DNA of 48,237 nucleotides from Polyangiaceae bacterium (GCA_023150915.1 JAKLKA010000070.1:1-48237); one strand, 5' to 3'; shown: positions 15,394 through 23,948, numbered from the stretch's first letter. Notes: generated by a model from the letters alone, not told the origin. Made by a program: numbers and translations.

Positions 15394-16536
15394 GTGGTCA
15401 GAGCACGTCATCGCAGTGTCGTCGGTGCCGCCGTCGGGGTGGCGCTGGCGCTGGTGTGCGCGCCAGGCTTGGTGCGTGCCGAGCCCACGGCGGCCGAGGT
15501 GGCCGTGGCGCGGAAGTCGTTCGCCGAGGCCACCGAGCTCGAGAAGGCAGAGAAGTGGGTCGAGGCCGAGGCCAAGCTGCGCGAGGCGCTGGCCATCAAA
15601 GAGACGCCCGGCTTGCGCTACCACCTCGGGTATTGCCTGGAGAAGCAGGGCAAGCTGGTGGACGCGCTGGTCGAGTTGGACCGCGCGGACGAGATGCTGC
15701 GCCTGGGCGCCAAGGCGCCGGACGTGGAGAAGCTGCTCGCCTCGGCCCGCGAGCGGGTGAAGAAGAGCGTGGGCGAGGTCACGGTTCGGCTCAGCGCGAA
15801 CATCAAGGGCGCTGCGGTCGAGATCGACGGCGTGGCGGTGAAGCCGGCCCTGATCGGCAAGGGCATTCCGTTGAATCCCGGACGCCACGTGCTCACCGCG
15901 AAGAAGGCCGGGCGGATCCCGTATCGGCGCGAGCTGCAGGTCGACCCCGGTGGCAGCGTGGACGTGCTGATCTCGATGGGCGAACAGTCCGGGGGCGCGG
16001 CGACGCCGGCGGCGGGCGGGGCGGCCAGCGGGGCGGGCACCACCAACGCCGCGCCCGCGGGCAGCGACGACGGCGGCGGCTCGACGGGGAGCTCGAGCGC
16101 TAGCGCGAGCCTGAGTGACGCCGCGAAGCCGAGCTCGGCGAAGACCTGGGTGCTGATCGGCGAGGGCGTGGTCACCCTGGGGGCCCTCGGTGCCGGCATC
16201 TACTTCAACGGCAAGGCGGGCGACACCAAGGGCGAGATCGACGACGCCAGCAAGGAGCTGGAAGATCGCGGCTACGACGATACGGTGTGCAAGCCCCCGA
16301 CACCGGACAAAGCCAAGAGCGCGTGCTCGCAGCTGGCCGATCTGACCGACCAGCGCGACCGGCAGAAGAACTATGCGCTCGCGGGCTTCATCGGCGCGGG
16401 CGTGGGCGCGGTGGCGACGGTGGCGACGTTCTTCCTGTGGCAGCCGAGCTCGAAGAGCAGCGGCGCGCGTTCGGTGCGCGTGGCGCCGGTGGCGACGCAG
16501 AGCACCTTCGGGCTCGGGGTGGTCGGGCGCTTCTGA
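15394..16536 (+). CDS. TPR-PEGA protein with two C-terminal membrane segments, paralogue 2
   Basis: The 380-residue protein (GTG 15394; a TTG at 15364 would add 10 residues) has a signal peptide ending LVRAEP, a TPR-like helical part (EVAVARKSFAEATELEKAEKW, about 30-130), a PEGA-like beta domain (about 135-195, VTVRLSANIKGAAVEIDGVA) and a Ser/Gly/Ala linker. Two transmembrane segments follow (WVLIGEGVVTLGALGAGIYF and ALAGFIGAGVGAVATVATFF). The loop between them has two Cys (VCKPPTP and SACSQLADL) and ends in the GFIGAGVG motif shared with paralogue 1. It probably resides in the inner membrane facing the periplasm. Function unknown. Confidence 0.8.
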   Translation: MVRARHRSVVGAAVGVALALVCAPGLVRAEPTAAEVAVARKSFAEATELEKAEKWVEAEAKLREALAIKETPGLRYHLGYCLEKQGKLVDALVELDRADEMLRLGAKAPDVEKLLASARERVKKSVGEVTVRLSANIKGAAVEIDGVAVKPALIGKGIPLNPGRHVLTAKKAGRIPYRRELQVDPGGSVDVLISMGEQSGGAATPAAGGAASGAGTTNAAPAGSDDGGGSTGSSSASASLSDAAKPSSAKTWVLIGEGVVTLGALGAGIYFNGKAGDTKGEIDDASKELEDRGYDDTVCKPPTPDKAKSACSQLADLTDQRDRQKNYALAGFIGAGVGAVATVATFFLWQPSSKSSGARSVRVAPVATQSTFGLGVVGRF

Positions 16537-16558
16537 ACGCACCGCGGGGAGAGGGCGC

Positions 16559-17374
16559 ATGCGAAGACATGTGATCACGTTGGGCCTCGCGCTGGTGGCG
16601 TGCGGCAGCGACGACGCAGGCGGTGGCAGCGCAAGCGGCGGAACCGGGGGCAGCGGCGCGACCGGCGGCGCGATCGGCGGCGGTGGTGGTAGCGCCGGCA
16701 CCGCGACCGGTGGTGGCGGCGTGAGCGGCGGCGGCGGCGTGAGCGGCGGCGGCGGCGTGAGCGGCGGCGGGAGCGCTGACGCCTCTCCCGATGCGCCGCC
16801 GGCGGCGTGCGATTTCGCGTCGCCCCAAGCGCCGCCCGGCACGGTGCTCTGGGCAAAACCGCTGTCGGCGACGGGCGCAGGCACACTGGGCGGGCACGGG
16901 CACGACGACGGGAAGGGGCCGGTGGGATTTTGCGCCGGCACGCCGGTGAGCGGGCAGCCGTTCTATCGGCTGATCGCCGCGGGCTTCGAGTCCGACGAGG
17001 ATCTGGACAAGGACGGCAACAACGACCCGCTGCCGGTCGACTTCTGGAAGAACGCGGCCGGCTTCTCGGGTGTGGGCGAGTCGGGGGGGCGGATCAACGT
17101 CTACGTACAGATCGTCGATGGCGCCGGCAAGGTGCTGAACGTGACCACCCACCCCGAGATCAAGATCCAGAAGACCATCCTGGACGGTCCGACCGAGAGC
17201 CTGAAGCTGGACAGCAAGCCCGCCAACGAGTTTCAGACCAACTTCCCGATGACCGGCGGCGGCACGCGTTACGGCGTTGCGATCGAAGGCGCGAGCGACC
17301 GCGTGATCAACCTGCGCCTGCCCGTGAACCACCACGTGACGTACGTGGCGGTGTTTCGCCGCGAAGGCGGGTGA
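16559..17374 (+). CDS. Lipoprotein with Gly-rich linker and unknown beta-rich domain
   Basis: The ATG at 16559 follows GGGGAGAGGGCGC, a strong ribosome site. The product (271 residues) begins MRRHVITLGLALVAC with lipobox LVAC, followed by about 65 residues of Gly/Ser/Thr linker including three GGGGVS units. The C-terminal domain (about 85-271) is beta-rich, with VGFCAGTPVSGQPFYRLIAAGF and an Asp-rich EDLDKDGNND segment that could bind calcium. No family was recognised. It follows the TPR-PEGA gene by 22 bp on the same strand, echoing the TPR-PEGA plus Gly-rich lipoprotein pair at 10506-13109, so the two probably share a transcript. Confidence 0.72.
   Translation: MRRHVITLGLALVACGSDDAGGGSASGGTGGSGATGGAIGGGGGSAGTATGGGGVSGGGGVSGGGGVSGGGSADASPDAPPAACDFASPQAPPGTVLWAKPLSATGAGTLGGHGHDDGKGPVGFCAGTPVSGQPFYRLIAAGFESDEDLDKDGNNDPLPVDFWKNAAGFSGVGESGGRINVYVQIVDGAGKVLNVTTHPEIKIQKTILDGPTESLKLDSKPANEFQTNFPMTGGGTRYGVAIEGASDRVINLRLPVNHHVTYVAVFRREGG
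16709..16762. repeat. Three 18-bp tandem repeats in a lipoprotein linker
   Basis: The unit GGCGGCGGCGGCGTGAGC is present three times (first copy with two changes) and encodes GGGGVS. The repeat preserves frame, so only linker length would change with copy number. Confidence 0.85.
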
Positions 17375-17410
17375 AGGAAGCGCGCTCGGGGGACGCGCTC
17401 TGGGGAACGC

Positions 17411-18376
17411 TCAGCGCGTGGTCTTCGGGAACACCAGCACGTACGACGTGGGCGTGGGGCTGAAGAGCACCACCTTGTCCCCGAGCTTGTCGCGGTCATA
17501 GTGCTTGAACCACGGGAGCGAGGTCCAGGTGTCGGTGTCCTTGATGTACTCGGGCACGATCAGATCGAGCTCGAGGTAGCGATCGCCGGTGGCCTTGGCC
17601 AGATCCGGGCCGTAGGTCCAGGTCTCGCGGCCGGGGCGTGGCGCGACGTCGTTGTGAAGCGCGCCTCCGTAGGCCACCACCATCAGGTCTTGCTTGCCTG
17701 CCTGCTTGTTGCGGCCCAGCTCCGCGACCGCCGTCTCGCGCGTGAGCTTGGCGATCGTCTCGAGCATGACCCCGATGTCGCCCGCGCCCGCCTGGGTGAT
17801 GCGGGTGAGATCGTCACAGCTTGGCCGGAGCAGATCCGGGACGATACCCAGCGCCTTGGCGCGCTTGCCGAGCACCACGTACTCGTTCTGATTGGTCTCG
17901 GCCTGCGGCTCGGTGACCGGCTTCTGCTGCTTCGCGACCTGCTTCGTCTCTTTCTGACACTTGGGGTTGGGCAGCATCAGCTCGACCGCGAGGAAGCTGG
18001 CCCTGCCCTGAAGCGTTGGCAGGATCTGCTCGGTGAACCGCTTGGTGGTCGAGGGAATGTCCTCGGTCCCCTTCTGCGCGTGGGCCTCGCCGATGCCGAT
18101 CACCAGCGGCTTCTTTGCCAGCACCACCGCGATGGCCTCGTTCACGGTGGCGAACGTGCGGCAGCCGAGCTCGCCGCAGCCGTTCGCTGCCGCCGCGGCC
18201 TTGGCGTCGGGCGTGGGCGCGGCCTTGGCGTCGGGCGCGGTGGCGCTGGGGGGCAGAGGGGTCGGGCCTGCGGGCGGCGCCGCGCTCGGGGTGCCGCCGG
18301 CCTGCGAGTCCGGCTTGGGTGAGCCGGCGCAGGCGACCAGCAGCAGTGGGGCGAAGAGCCAGGGGGAGCGACGCAT
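17411..18376 (-). CDS. Predicted lipoprotein, possibly of the ChaN/EreA-like superfamily
   Basis: The 321-residue protein starts MRRSPWLFAPLLLVACAGSP, a lipoprotein signal (lipobox LVAC), followed by a Pro/Ala/Asp linker containing the repeat PDAKAA. The core begins FATVNEAIAVVLAKKPLVIGIGEAHAQKG; the G-E-x-H element and surrounding pattern resemble the ChaN/Tiki/erythromycin-esterase-like fold. The later AVELMLPNPKCQ, LLRPSCDDLTRI and VVAYGGALHND segments also fit such an alpha/beta fold. The call is tentative because catalytic residues beyond E and H cannot be checked by eye. It stands alone, divergent from the FGE-LysM gene. Confidence 0.6.
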   Translation of the reverse strand: MRRSPWLFAPLLLVACAGSPKPDSQAGGTPSAAPPAGPTPLPPSATAPDAKAAPTPDAKAAAAANGCGELGCRTFATVNEAIAVVLAKKPLVIGIGEAHAQKGTEDIPSTTKRFTEQILPTLQGRASFLAVELMLPNPKCQKETKQVAKQQKPVTEPQAETNQNEYVVLGKRAKALGIVPDLLRPSCDDLTRITQAGAGDIGVMLETIAKLTRETAVAELGRNKQAGKQDLMVVAYGGALHNDVAPRPGRETWTYGPDLAKATGDRYLELDLIVPEYIKDTDTWTSLPWFKHYDRDKLGDKVVLFSPTPTSYVLVFPKTTR

Positions 18377-18414
18377 GCGGGGTCCACGTTAGACCAACCG
18401 GGGCCGCGACACTT

Positions 18415-18472
18415 GGGAAGCATTCGCCTCGGCGCTTCTGCCCGATCGCGATGGGCTCGGGAAGCGTTCGCC
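18415..18472. promoter_or_regulatory. 14-bp direct repeat in a divergent intergenic region (possible operator)
   Basis: GGGAAGCATTCGCC (18415-18428) and GGGAAGCGTTCGCC (18459-18472) differ at one base and are offset by 44 bp, close to four helical turns. They lie between divergent lipoprotein and FGE-LysM genes, where a shared regulator could bind. No recognised site. Confidence 0.35.
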
Positions 18473-18521
18473 AGGGATTCGTGACAGACGGCCGCCCTGT
18501 GCTAGCGCTCGTCCCGACCTG

Positions 18522-19460
18522 ATGCCGTCTGCGCCGCGCCGTCTCGCAATCGTTGCCCTTGCCGCGCTGGCGCTGGCGGCGCTGTTGCCTGCGGCCCAGG
18601 CGGCACCGAAGAAGCCCGCGTGCCCGGCCGGGATGGTGAGCGTGGGGGGGCGGTTCTGCATCGACGCCTTCGAGGCCAGCCTGGATCTGGTGGACGCCAA
18701 GGGGCGCACGCTGCGCAAGCACTCGCCCTACACCACGCCGGGGGCCGACGCGCGCATCGTGGCGCGCTCGCGGCGCGCGGTGGTGCCACAGGCGCACATC
18801 AGCCAAGAGCAGGCGGCGGCGGCGTGCGAGTCTGCGGGCAAGCGCCTGTGCACCGACGACGAGTGGCTGGCGGCGTGTCGCGGCAAGTCGAGCGGGGCGT
18901 ACCCTTACGGCGACGAGCACGAGGCGGGGCGCTGCAACGACAAGGGCGTGTCGCCGCTGCGCACCCTGCACGGGGCGGCCGAGGGGCTCGAGGTGTTCGG
19001 CATGGAAGCCATGAACGACCCCCGCTTGAACCAGATCGCCGGCACGGTGGCCAAGACCGGGCAGTTCAAGAAGTGCAAGACCACCGCCGGCGCGTTCGAC
19101 ATGGTGGGCAACCTGCACGAGTGGACCGCGGACGCGAACGGCACGTTCCGGGGTGGGTACTACCTGGACACCGAGATCAACGGCAGCGGTTGCGACTATG
19201 TCACCAAGGCGCACAACACCAAGTACCGCGACTACTCCATCGGCTTTCGTTGCTGTCGCGGCGGCAAGGCCGTGCCGAAGAACGGCGGCAGCAAGGCCAA
19301 GCCCGGCGGGGGCGTGCGCACGCACGTGGTCGAGAGCGGGCAGACCCTGAGCGGCATTGCTCAGCGCTACGGCAGCAGCGTGGACGCGATCTGCGAGGCC
19401 AGCGGCATCGACAAGAAGTCTCCGATCGTGCCCGGCCAGGAGCTGATCATTCCCGAGTGA
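18522..19460 (+). CDS. Secreted FGE-sulfatase (SUMF1-like) domain protein with C-terminal LysM
   Basis: The 312-residue protein has a signal peptide (cleavage near AQAAP). An FGE/SUMF1-like domain follows (about 35-250): CPAGMVSVGGRFCIDAFEAS, the typical opening, then RLCTDDEWLAACRG, GAFDMVGNLHEWTAD and YSIGFRCCRGG. The C-terminal 55 residues are a LysM domain (THVVESGQTLSGIAQRYGSS ... PIVPGQELIIP) that binds peptidoglycan or related glycans. True formylglycine-generating enzymes need a specific Cys pair; most bacterial SUMF1-like domains act in binding or other reactions, so enzymatic activity is not claimed. The LysM suggests anchoring to the cell wall. The fusion order FGE-LysM is noteworthy. 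Confidence 0.85.
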   Translation: MPSAPRRLAIVALAALALAALLPAAQAAPKKPACPAGMVSVGGRFCIDAFEASLDLVDAKGRTLRKHSPYTTPGADARIVARSRRAVVPQAHISQEQAAAACESAGKRLCTDDEWLAACRGKSSGAYPYGDEHEAGRCNDKGVSPLRTLHGAAEGLEVFGMEAMNDPRLNQIAGTVAKTGQFKKCKTTAGAFDMVGNLHEWTADANGTFRGGYYLDTEINGSGCDYVTKAHNTKYRDYSIGFRCCRGGKAVPKNGGSKAKPGGGVRTHVVESGQTLSGIAQRYGSSVDAICEASGIDKKSPIVPGQELIIPE

Positions 19461-19515
19461 CGTGCGCGCGGCTTGCGAAGCGGGCGCTCTCGGCCTAGAT
19501 CACCGGCAACTTGTG

Positions 19516-19968
19516 ATGGCTTACGCTGGGTCTTGCCGGAGTTTTGCCGGGGTGGTCGGGGCCCTGGCCCTGGCCCTGGGCTGCTCGAACGGCGACGGGG
19601 GCGATCCGAAGGACTGCAAGCTGGTCGCGGCCTTCGATCTGACGGTGCGCGCCGCTCTTGGCCCGCTGCCGCCCGACACCACGCTCGAGGTGCAATACGG
19701 CGGCGGAATCGAGACCTTCCGGGTCGACCAGGGGGTGCAGGCCCAAGAGGTCGTGCTGTGCGACGACACCAAGAGCGAGGCGGGCGCCGGTGACGCTGGC
19801 GTGACGACGGTGCACTGCAAGCTCTGGACGCAGGGCGCGGCCAAGGTCACCGTGACCGCCACGGGCTACCCGCCGGTGGAAGAGGCGCTCGAGGCCAAGG
19901 CCCAGGGCACCTGCATCCAGACCGTGCCGGTCGAAATCGTGCTGGGCGACGAAGACGGCGGCACCTGA
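19516..19968 (+). CDS. Small predicted lipoprotein
   Basis: The 150-residue protein starts MAYAGSCRSFAGVVGALALALGCSNGDGGDP, with lipobox LALGC. The mature domain contains four further Cys and a beta-rich pattern (FDLTVRAALGPLPPDTTLEVQYGG, AAKVTVTATGYPP) suggesting an Ig-like or carboxypeptidase-regulatory-like fold. No family was recognised with confidence. It follows the FGE-LysM gene by 55 bp on the same strand. Confidence 0.7.
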   Translation: MAYAGSCRSFAGVVGALALALGCSNGDGGDPKDCKLVAAFDLTVRAALGPLPPDTTLEVQYGGGIETFRVDQGVQAQEVVLCDDTKSEAGAGDAGVTTVHCKLWTQGAAKVTVTATGYPPVEEALEAKAQGTCIQTVPVEIVLGDEDGGT

Positions 19969-20048
19969 GCGTACGCCCAGGGGCCATTCCGGGCGGCCAC
20001 GGATGACAGGCCCCGGCGCCGGCGTTATGGCTGCGCCCGGAGGGACGC

Positions 20049-21197
20049 ATGCAGGCATCGCACATCGCAGAGCGCGAGGGGTTCGCGCGCGCGGACGAAA
20101 TCACGGCCATTTCGGAGCTGGGTGCCGCGTGGCAGGTCGAGGGGCACGGGCCCAAGCTGCGCGCCGTGCGCAAGGCGGCAGAGGGTCTGCGCGAACGCGT
20201 GGTGCGGGGCCCGCGCGTGGTCAGCGTGCGTTCGCTGCCCGTCACCACCGTGGGGTACCCGACCAAGTTCGCGTTCTGGGGTGCCCAGCTGTCGCCGGCG
20301 CCATGGGTGATCATGACCCACCGCGCCCTGCTGGTGCAGTTCTTGTCGCGCGGCAGGCTCCAGACGCTGCTCTTCAACCCTACCGACGACGTGGCTGCAC
20401 GCAAGACGCCCTTCTTCGAGCGCACCATCCGGCAGGTGGGCGACTACATCGCGTTCACCCTCTTGGCGAAGCGCTTCGACAGCCTCGAGCATCAGCTGGC
20501 GGGGCTGGGCGTGCCGCCCGAGTCGGTGGACTACGTGGCCTTCGACCACTTCCACAGTCAAGATCTGCGGGGGCTCTTGGGTACCCGTGACGGCGCGCAC
20601 GCGGCGCGCTTTCCCAACGCCAAGCTGTTGGCGCAACGCGCCGAGTGGGACGACTGGGACGATCTGCACCCGCTGCAGCGCGCGTGGTTCGTGGCCGAGG
20701 GCAAGGCTGGGGTGCGCACCGATCGCGTGGCGCTCTTGGACGGTGACTTCGAGCTGGGCGACGGCGCGCTCTTGCTGCGCACCCCGGGGCACACCCGCGG
20801 TCACCAGACGCTGCTGGTCAACACGCCCGACGGGATCTGGGGGGTGGGTGAGAACGGTGTCTCGGCCGACAACTGGTCCCCACACGAGAGCCGCATCGCG
20901 GGGCTCGCCCGCACGGCGCGCATGCAAGACCTGGACGTGATCTTGAACGCGAACACGCCGGAGCAGGGCGCGCTGCAATACACCTCGATGGTGCTGGAGA
21001 AGACGCTGGTCGACCGCGTGAATCGCGCGCTGGGCTTCGTGCAGATGTTCCCCTCGAGCGAGGTCACGCCCAGCCCGCTGGCACCCGGCCTGAGCCCCAG
21101 CGTGGTGCACGGCGGCCTGGTCTATGGCGAAGTGACCCACGCCGAGGCCAAGCGCGCTCTGCGCAGCAACGGCTCGGCCTTTGCCGCGCCGGCGTGA
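20049..21197 (+). CDS. Metallo-beta-lactamase-fold hydrolase with altered metal motif
   Basis: The 382-residue protein (ATG behind CGGAGGGACGC) contains an MBL-fold core from about residue 165: DYVAFDHFHSQDLRGLLG in place of the usual HxHxDH loop, then LLRTPGHTRGHQTLLVNTPD with the second metal-site histidine, and GIWGVGENGVSADNW. In the first motif both leading histidines are kept (H-F-H) but the following D-H is Q-D. This DHxHxQD variant gives an atypical dinuclear site. The N-terminal 150 residues are specific to this subgroup. Substrate unknown; lactone or ester hydrolysis is possible for the fold but not supported directly. Confidence 0.75.
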   Translation: MQASHIAEREGFARADEITAISELGAAWQVEGHGPKLRAVRKAAEGLRERVVRGPRVVSVRSLPVTTVGYPTKFAFWGAQLSPAPWVIMTHRALLVQFLSRGRLQTLLFNPTDDVAARKTPFFERTIRQVGDYIAFTLLAKRFDSLEHQLAGLGVPPESVDYVAFDHFHSQDLRGLLGTRDGAHAARFPNAKLLAQRAEWDDWDDLHPLQRAWFVAEGKAGVRTDRVALLDGDFELGDGALLLRTPGHTRGHQTLLVNTPDGIWGVGENGVSADNWSPHESRIAGLARTARMQDLDVILNANTPEQGALQYTSMVLEKTLVDRVNRALGFVQMFPSSEVTPSPLAPGLSPSVVHGGLVYGEVTHAEAKRALRSNGSAFAAPA

Positions 21198-21204
21198 GGC
21201 CGGC
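21188..21204. terminator. Possible hairpin between convergent genes
   Basis: GCCGGC (21188-21193) and GCCGGC (21199-21204) form a 6-bp stem with a 5-nt loop, spanning the stop codon of the MBL gene and 4 bp short of the stop of the convergent lipoprotein gene. There is no T-run, so termination activity is uncertain. Confidence 0.3.
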
Positions 21205-21207
21205 GGT

Positions 21208-21813
21208 TCACTTGCCCGCGGGCATGGCGTTGATGTCGACCCGCGGGCCGTAAGAGCGCAGGACGGCGCGCTCGCGCCCGAGCTCGTCGCCGATGGTGCC
21301 CTCGGCGTCGAGCGAGACGATGCCGATGTCCGGGCAGAACACGGTGGTGACGCGCTTGCGAACCGCGGCGCTCTCTTCGATCGTCTCGACGCAGCCGGTG
21401 AAGCGCCCGGCCGGCACCTGGACCTCGGCGTCGGTGCTGCGGATCACGACCTGGCCGAATTGACCCTTGAACTGCGCCGCCACGGTCAGCGGGGCCTTGA
21501 GCAGCCAGCCGCCGGTGGTCAGGCGGATGCCCTGCTTCTCGATCTCGAGCCGTTGTGACTTGCCGCCCACCACCAGCACGGCCTGGTTCGCCCGCGGGCG
21601 ATCGACGTGCATCATCAACACGCCCTTCTCGCCGCTGTTCTCGATCGAAGTCTCGAAGGCGTAGACCGTGTCGGGCTTGAGCGGCATGTAGCGCTCGATG
21701 TCGGTGACCGCCGGCTCGGTGGGCCCCAGCTTGCTGCCGTTCTGCGCCGCCGGGCCACCGCAGCCCAAGGCCACGAGCGCTGCGGCAAGCTCAATGTTTG
21801 TGCGCATACGCAT
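21208..21813 (-). CDS. Predicted lipoprotein, last gene of the MBOAT operon
   Basis: The 201-residue protein begins MRMRTNIELAAALVALGCGG (lipobox VALGC; a second ATG two codons later is possible). The mature domain is beta-rich: ERYMPLKPDTVYAFETS, VLMMHVDRP, VQVPAGRFTGCVETIEES and TTVFCPDIGIVSLD. This alternation is typical of small envelope lipoproteins in Myxococcota whose role is unknown. Its start lies 23 bp inside the end of the tail-anchored protein gene, so it is translated with it. It converges with the MBL gene. Confidence 0.7.
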   Translation of the reverse strand: MRMRTNIELAAALVALGCGGPAAQNGSKLGPTEPAVTDIERYMPLKPDTVYAFETSIENSGEKGVLMMHVDRPRANQAVLVVGGKSQRLEIEKQGIRLTTGGWLLKAPLTVAAQFKGQFGQVVIRSTDAEVQVPAGRFTGCVETIEESAAVRKRVTTVFCPDIGIVSLDAEGTIGDELGRERAVLRSYGPRVDINAMPAGK

Positions 21814-22171
21814 GGAGCACCAAGACCACCAAGAGGATGACGGAGGCGAGCAGCAAATACCTGATCAGCGGGTCGGGGTCGATGCGCCGCCTGAGCTCGA
21901 GGGCCGCGTCGCGGACGCGCTCGTCTTCGGCGCGCTCGGCCAGCGGCAGCGCGCCGGCGCGCACCGCCGCGAAGTCCCCGCGCTCGAAGGCGGCGACCAG
22001 TCGATCCAGCTCCGGATCGGACGGGAACGACAGCACGAAGCGCGGGCGCTCGCGGCCCGCCGCGTCCAGCTCGGCGCGCGCGGGCGCGGGTGAAGCGTCG
22101 AGCCCTTGCTCGGCGGGCTTGCGCTTCTTCTTCTTCCGCTTGGGCGGCGTGGGCTCTTCGGCTTCGGCCAT
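21791..22171 (-). CDS. Tail-anchored membrane protein, unknown function
   Basis: The 126-residue protein has a basic, Lys-rich N-terminus (PKRKKKKRKP), a central acidic helical segment (FPSDPELDRLVAAFERGDFAAV, resembling one TPR-like helical hairpin) and one C-terminal transmembrane segment (YLLLASVILLVVLVLHAYA) with only a short His/Lys tail. There is no signal peptide, so the body should be cytoplasmic. It begins 3 bp after the MBOAT stop and overlaps the next lipoprotein gene, so it belongs to that operon. Confidence 0.7.
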   Translation of the reverse strand: MAEAEEPTPPKRKKKKRKPAEQGLDASPAPARAELDAAGRERPRFVLSFPSDPELDRLVAAFERGDFAAVRAGALPLAERAEDERVRDAALELRRRIDPDPLIRYLLLASVILLVVLVLHAYAHKH

Positions 22172-22174
22172 GGC

Positions 22175-23935
22175 TCAGAACTGAAAGTACACGAAAGGCA
22201 CCGCGTCTGCCGTGGCCATGGCGGTCAGCGCCAGGCCCACGCAGAACAAGGCCATGCCCTGCGCGGGGGCGGGCATCTGACTGAACACGGTGCGCGCCCC
22301 CTGGTACCAGCGCTCGGGCGCCCAATGCGAGAGCAGGCCCAGGGCCAGCACCGCCAAGATCGGGGTGGGCAGGTTCGGGTGATAGGTGGTGAGCGTGCCC
22401 AGCTGCGTGAAGACGACCGCGGCCTTGGCAAAGGTCTCGGCGCGGAAGAAGACCCAGGCCACGCACACCAGGTGGAAGGTGCCGAGCACCGAGAGCACGT
22501 GCACCCCGAGCGAACGGCGCTTCGGGACCTCGAGGCGGTCGCGCCACTCGGTGTACGCCCGCGTGACGGCCAGCGCTGCACCGTGGATGCCGCCCCACAC
22601 CACGAACGTCCAGTTGGCGCCGTGCCACAGGCCGCCGAGCAGCATGGTGAGCATCAGGTTGACGTAGGTGCGCACCTCGCCTTTGCGGTTGCCGCCCAGC
22701 GGCACGTAGAGGTAGTCGCGCAGCCAGGTAGAGAGCGAGATGTGCCAGCGCCGCCAGAAGTCCTGGATGTTCGGCGCCTTGTAGGGCGAGTCGAAGTTGA
22801 GCGGAAAGCGCACCCCGAGCAGCAGTGCCGAGCCGATGGCGATGTCGGTGTATCCCGAGAAGTCGCAGTAGATCTGCACGGCGTAGCCCAGGACCGCCGT
22901 GTAGCACTCGAGCGCCGAGTATTGCGTGGGCGCATCGAACACGCGATCGACCAGGTTGAGCGCCAGATAGTCGCCGATGGCGATCTTCTTCAAGAGCCCG
23001 GTGGCGATCAAGAACAGCGCTTCGCTGCCCTCGGCGCTGTTCCACCGGGCGGGCCCGGACAGCTGCGGCAGCAGATCGCGCGGGCGCACGATGGGGCCGG
23101 CGACCAGGTGGGGAAAGAAGGCCACGAAGGCCAGGTACTCGACGTAGCTGTCGTGGGGCTCGATGTCCCGGCGATAGACGTCGATGACGTAGCTCATCGA
23201 CTCGAAGGTGAAGAAGCTGACGCCCACCGGCAGCGCGACCCGCAGCGCCACCTCGGGCACGTGAACCCCCGCATGCGCAAAGACCGCGCGGGCCGAGTCG
23301 ATGCCGAAGTTGAAGTACTTGAAGATCCCGAGCACGCCCAGGTTCAGGATCACCGTGCCAATCAGCCAGAGCTTGCGGCGCCGATCGGTGCTGGCCTTGG
23401 CAATGGCGTGGCCCAGCAGCCAGTCGATGGTGGACGAGCCCCAGATCAGCGGCAGGAAGCGCCAGTCCCAGTGGGCATAGAACACGTAGCTGGCGCCCAG
23501 GATGAACAGCAGGCGCACCTTCTTGGCGCGCACCAGCGCATACAGCGCCACCGGCGCGATCAGCAGAGAGGCAGCCAGCAGAAGCGGGCTCTTGGGGATC
23601 GGCAGGCCAATGCCCCCGAGGGCCAGGCTGAGGGGGTCGCGCCCGAATTCGCGGAAGGTGAGCCACGAGAGCGCTGCCAGGTTGATGGCGACCGCCGCCG
23701 CGGCCACCCGCCCGCGGGGCACGGCGTGGGTCGGCTCGCGCCGGCACAGCAGAACCGTCAGGCCGAAGGCGATCACCGCGATGCCGATGCCGTGCAGCGC
23801 CGGCGGCCGGAACAGGGCGTAGCCCGCCAGGGCGAACCACGGCAAGAGCGGCACCCAGCGCCGGCTGACCACGACCCACGCCACCACGAACACGAGGGCG
23901 AAGAACTTCGCGTAGGCGAGGGTGTTGAACAGCAC
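22175..23935 (-). CDS. MBOAT-family O-acyltransferase (AlgI-like)
   Basis: The polytopic membrane protein has the AlgI/DltB-type MBOAT core: YVFYAHWDWRFL, ALPVGVSFFTFESMSYVIDV, FVAFFPHLVAGPIVRPRDLLPQ, YCDFSGYTDIAIG, DFWRRWHISLSTWLRDYLYV and the catalytic-histidine block GGLWHGANWTFVVW. Such proteins move acyl groups across the inner membrane onto extracellular polysaccharides. The GTG at 23935 was chosen over one at 23953 because AGGGGGG lies 6 nt upstream and family members typically begin M-L-F-N-[ST]-L. It follows the vWA-like gene and precedes two small envelope genes. No AlgX/AlgJ-like SGNH partner is visible, so the acceptor is unknown. Confidence 0.9.
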   Translation of the reverse strand: MLFNTLAYAKFFALVFVVAWVVVSRRWVPLLPWFALAGYALFRPPALHGIGIAVIAFGLTVLLCRREPTHAVPRGRVAAAAVAINLAALSWLTFREFGRDPLSLALGGIGLPIPKSPLLLAASLLIAPVALYALVRAKKVRLLFILGASYVFYAHWDWRFLPLIWGSSTIDWLLGHAIAKASTDRRRKLWLIGTVILNLGVLGIFKYFNFGIDSARAVFAHAGVHVPEVALRVALPVGVSFFTFESMSYVIDVYRRDIEPHDSYVEYLAFVAFFPHLVAGPIVRPRDLLPQLSGPARWNSAEGSEALFLIATGLLKKIAIGDYLALNLVDRVFDAPTQYSALECYTAVLGYAVQIYCDFSGYTDIAIGSALLLGVRFPLNFDSPYKAPNIQDFWRRWHISLSTWLRDYLYVPLGGNRKGEVRTYVNLMLTMLLGGLWHGANWTFVVWGGIHGAALAVTRAYTEWRDRLEVPKRRSLGVHVLSVLGTFHLVCVAWVFFRAETFAKAAVVFTQLGTLTTYHPNLPTPILAVLALGLLSHWAPERWYQGARTVFSQMPAPAQGMALFCVGLALTAMATADAVPFVYFQF

Positions 23936-23941
23936 GAAGCG

Positions 23942-23948
23942 CCCCCCT
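23942..23948 (-). promoter_or_regulatory. Ribosome-binding site that fixes the MBOAT start
   Basis: AGGGGGG on the minus strand, 6 nt before the GTG at 23935. It would lie inside the coding region if the GTG at 23953 were used, which argues for the shorter protein. Confidence 0.65.

Noticed and set aside
15239-16941. Minus-strand extension of the gene at 14491 to 816 codons
   Set aside because: Beyond 15270 it is antisense to the TPR-PEGA gene and Gly-rich lipoprotein and loses protein-like composition.
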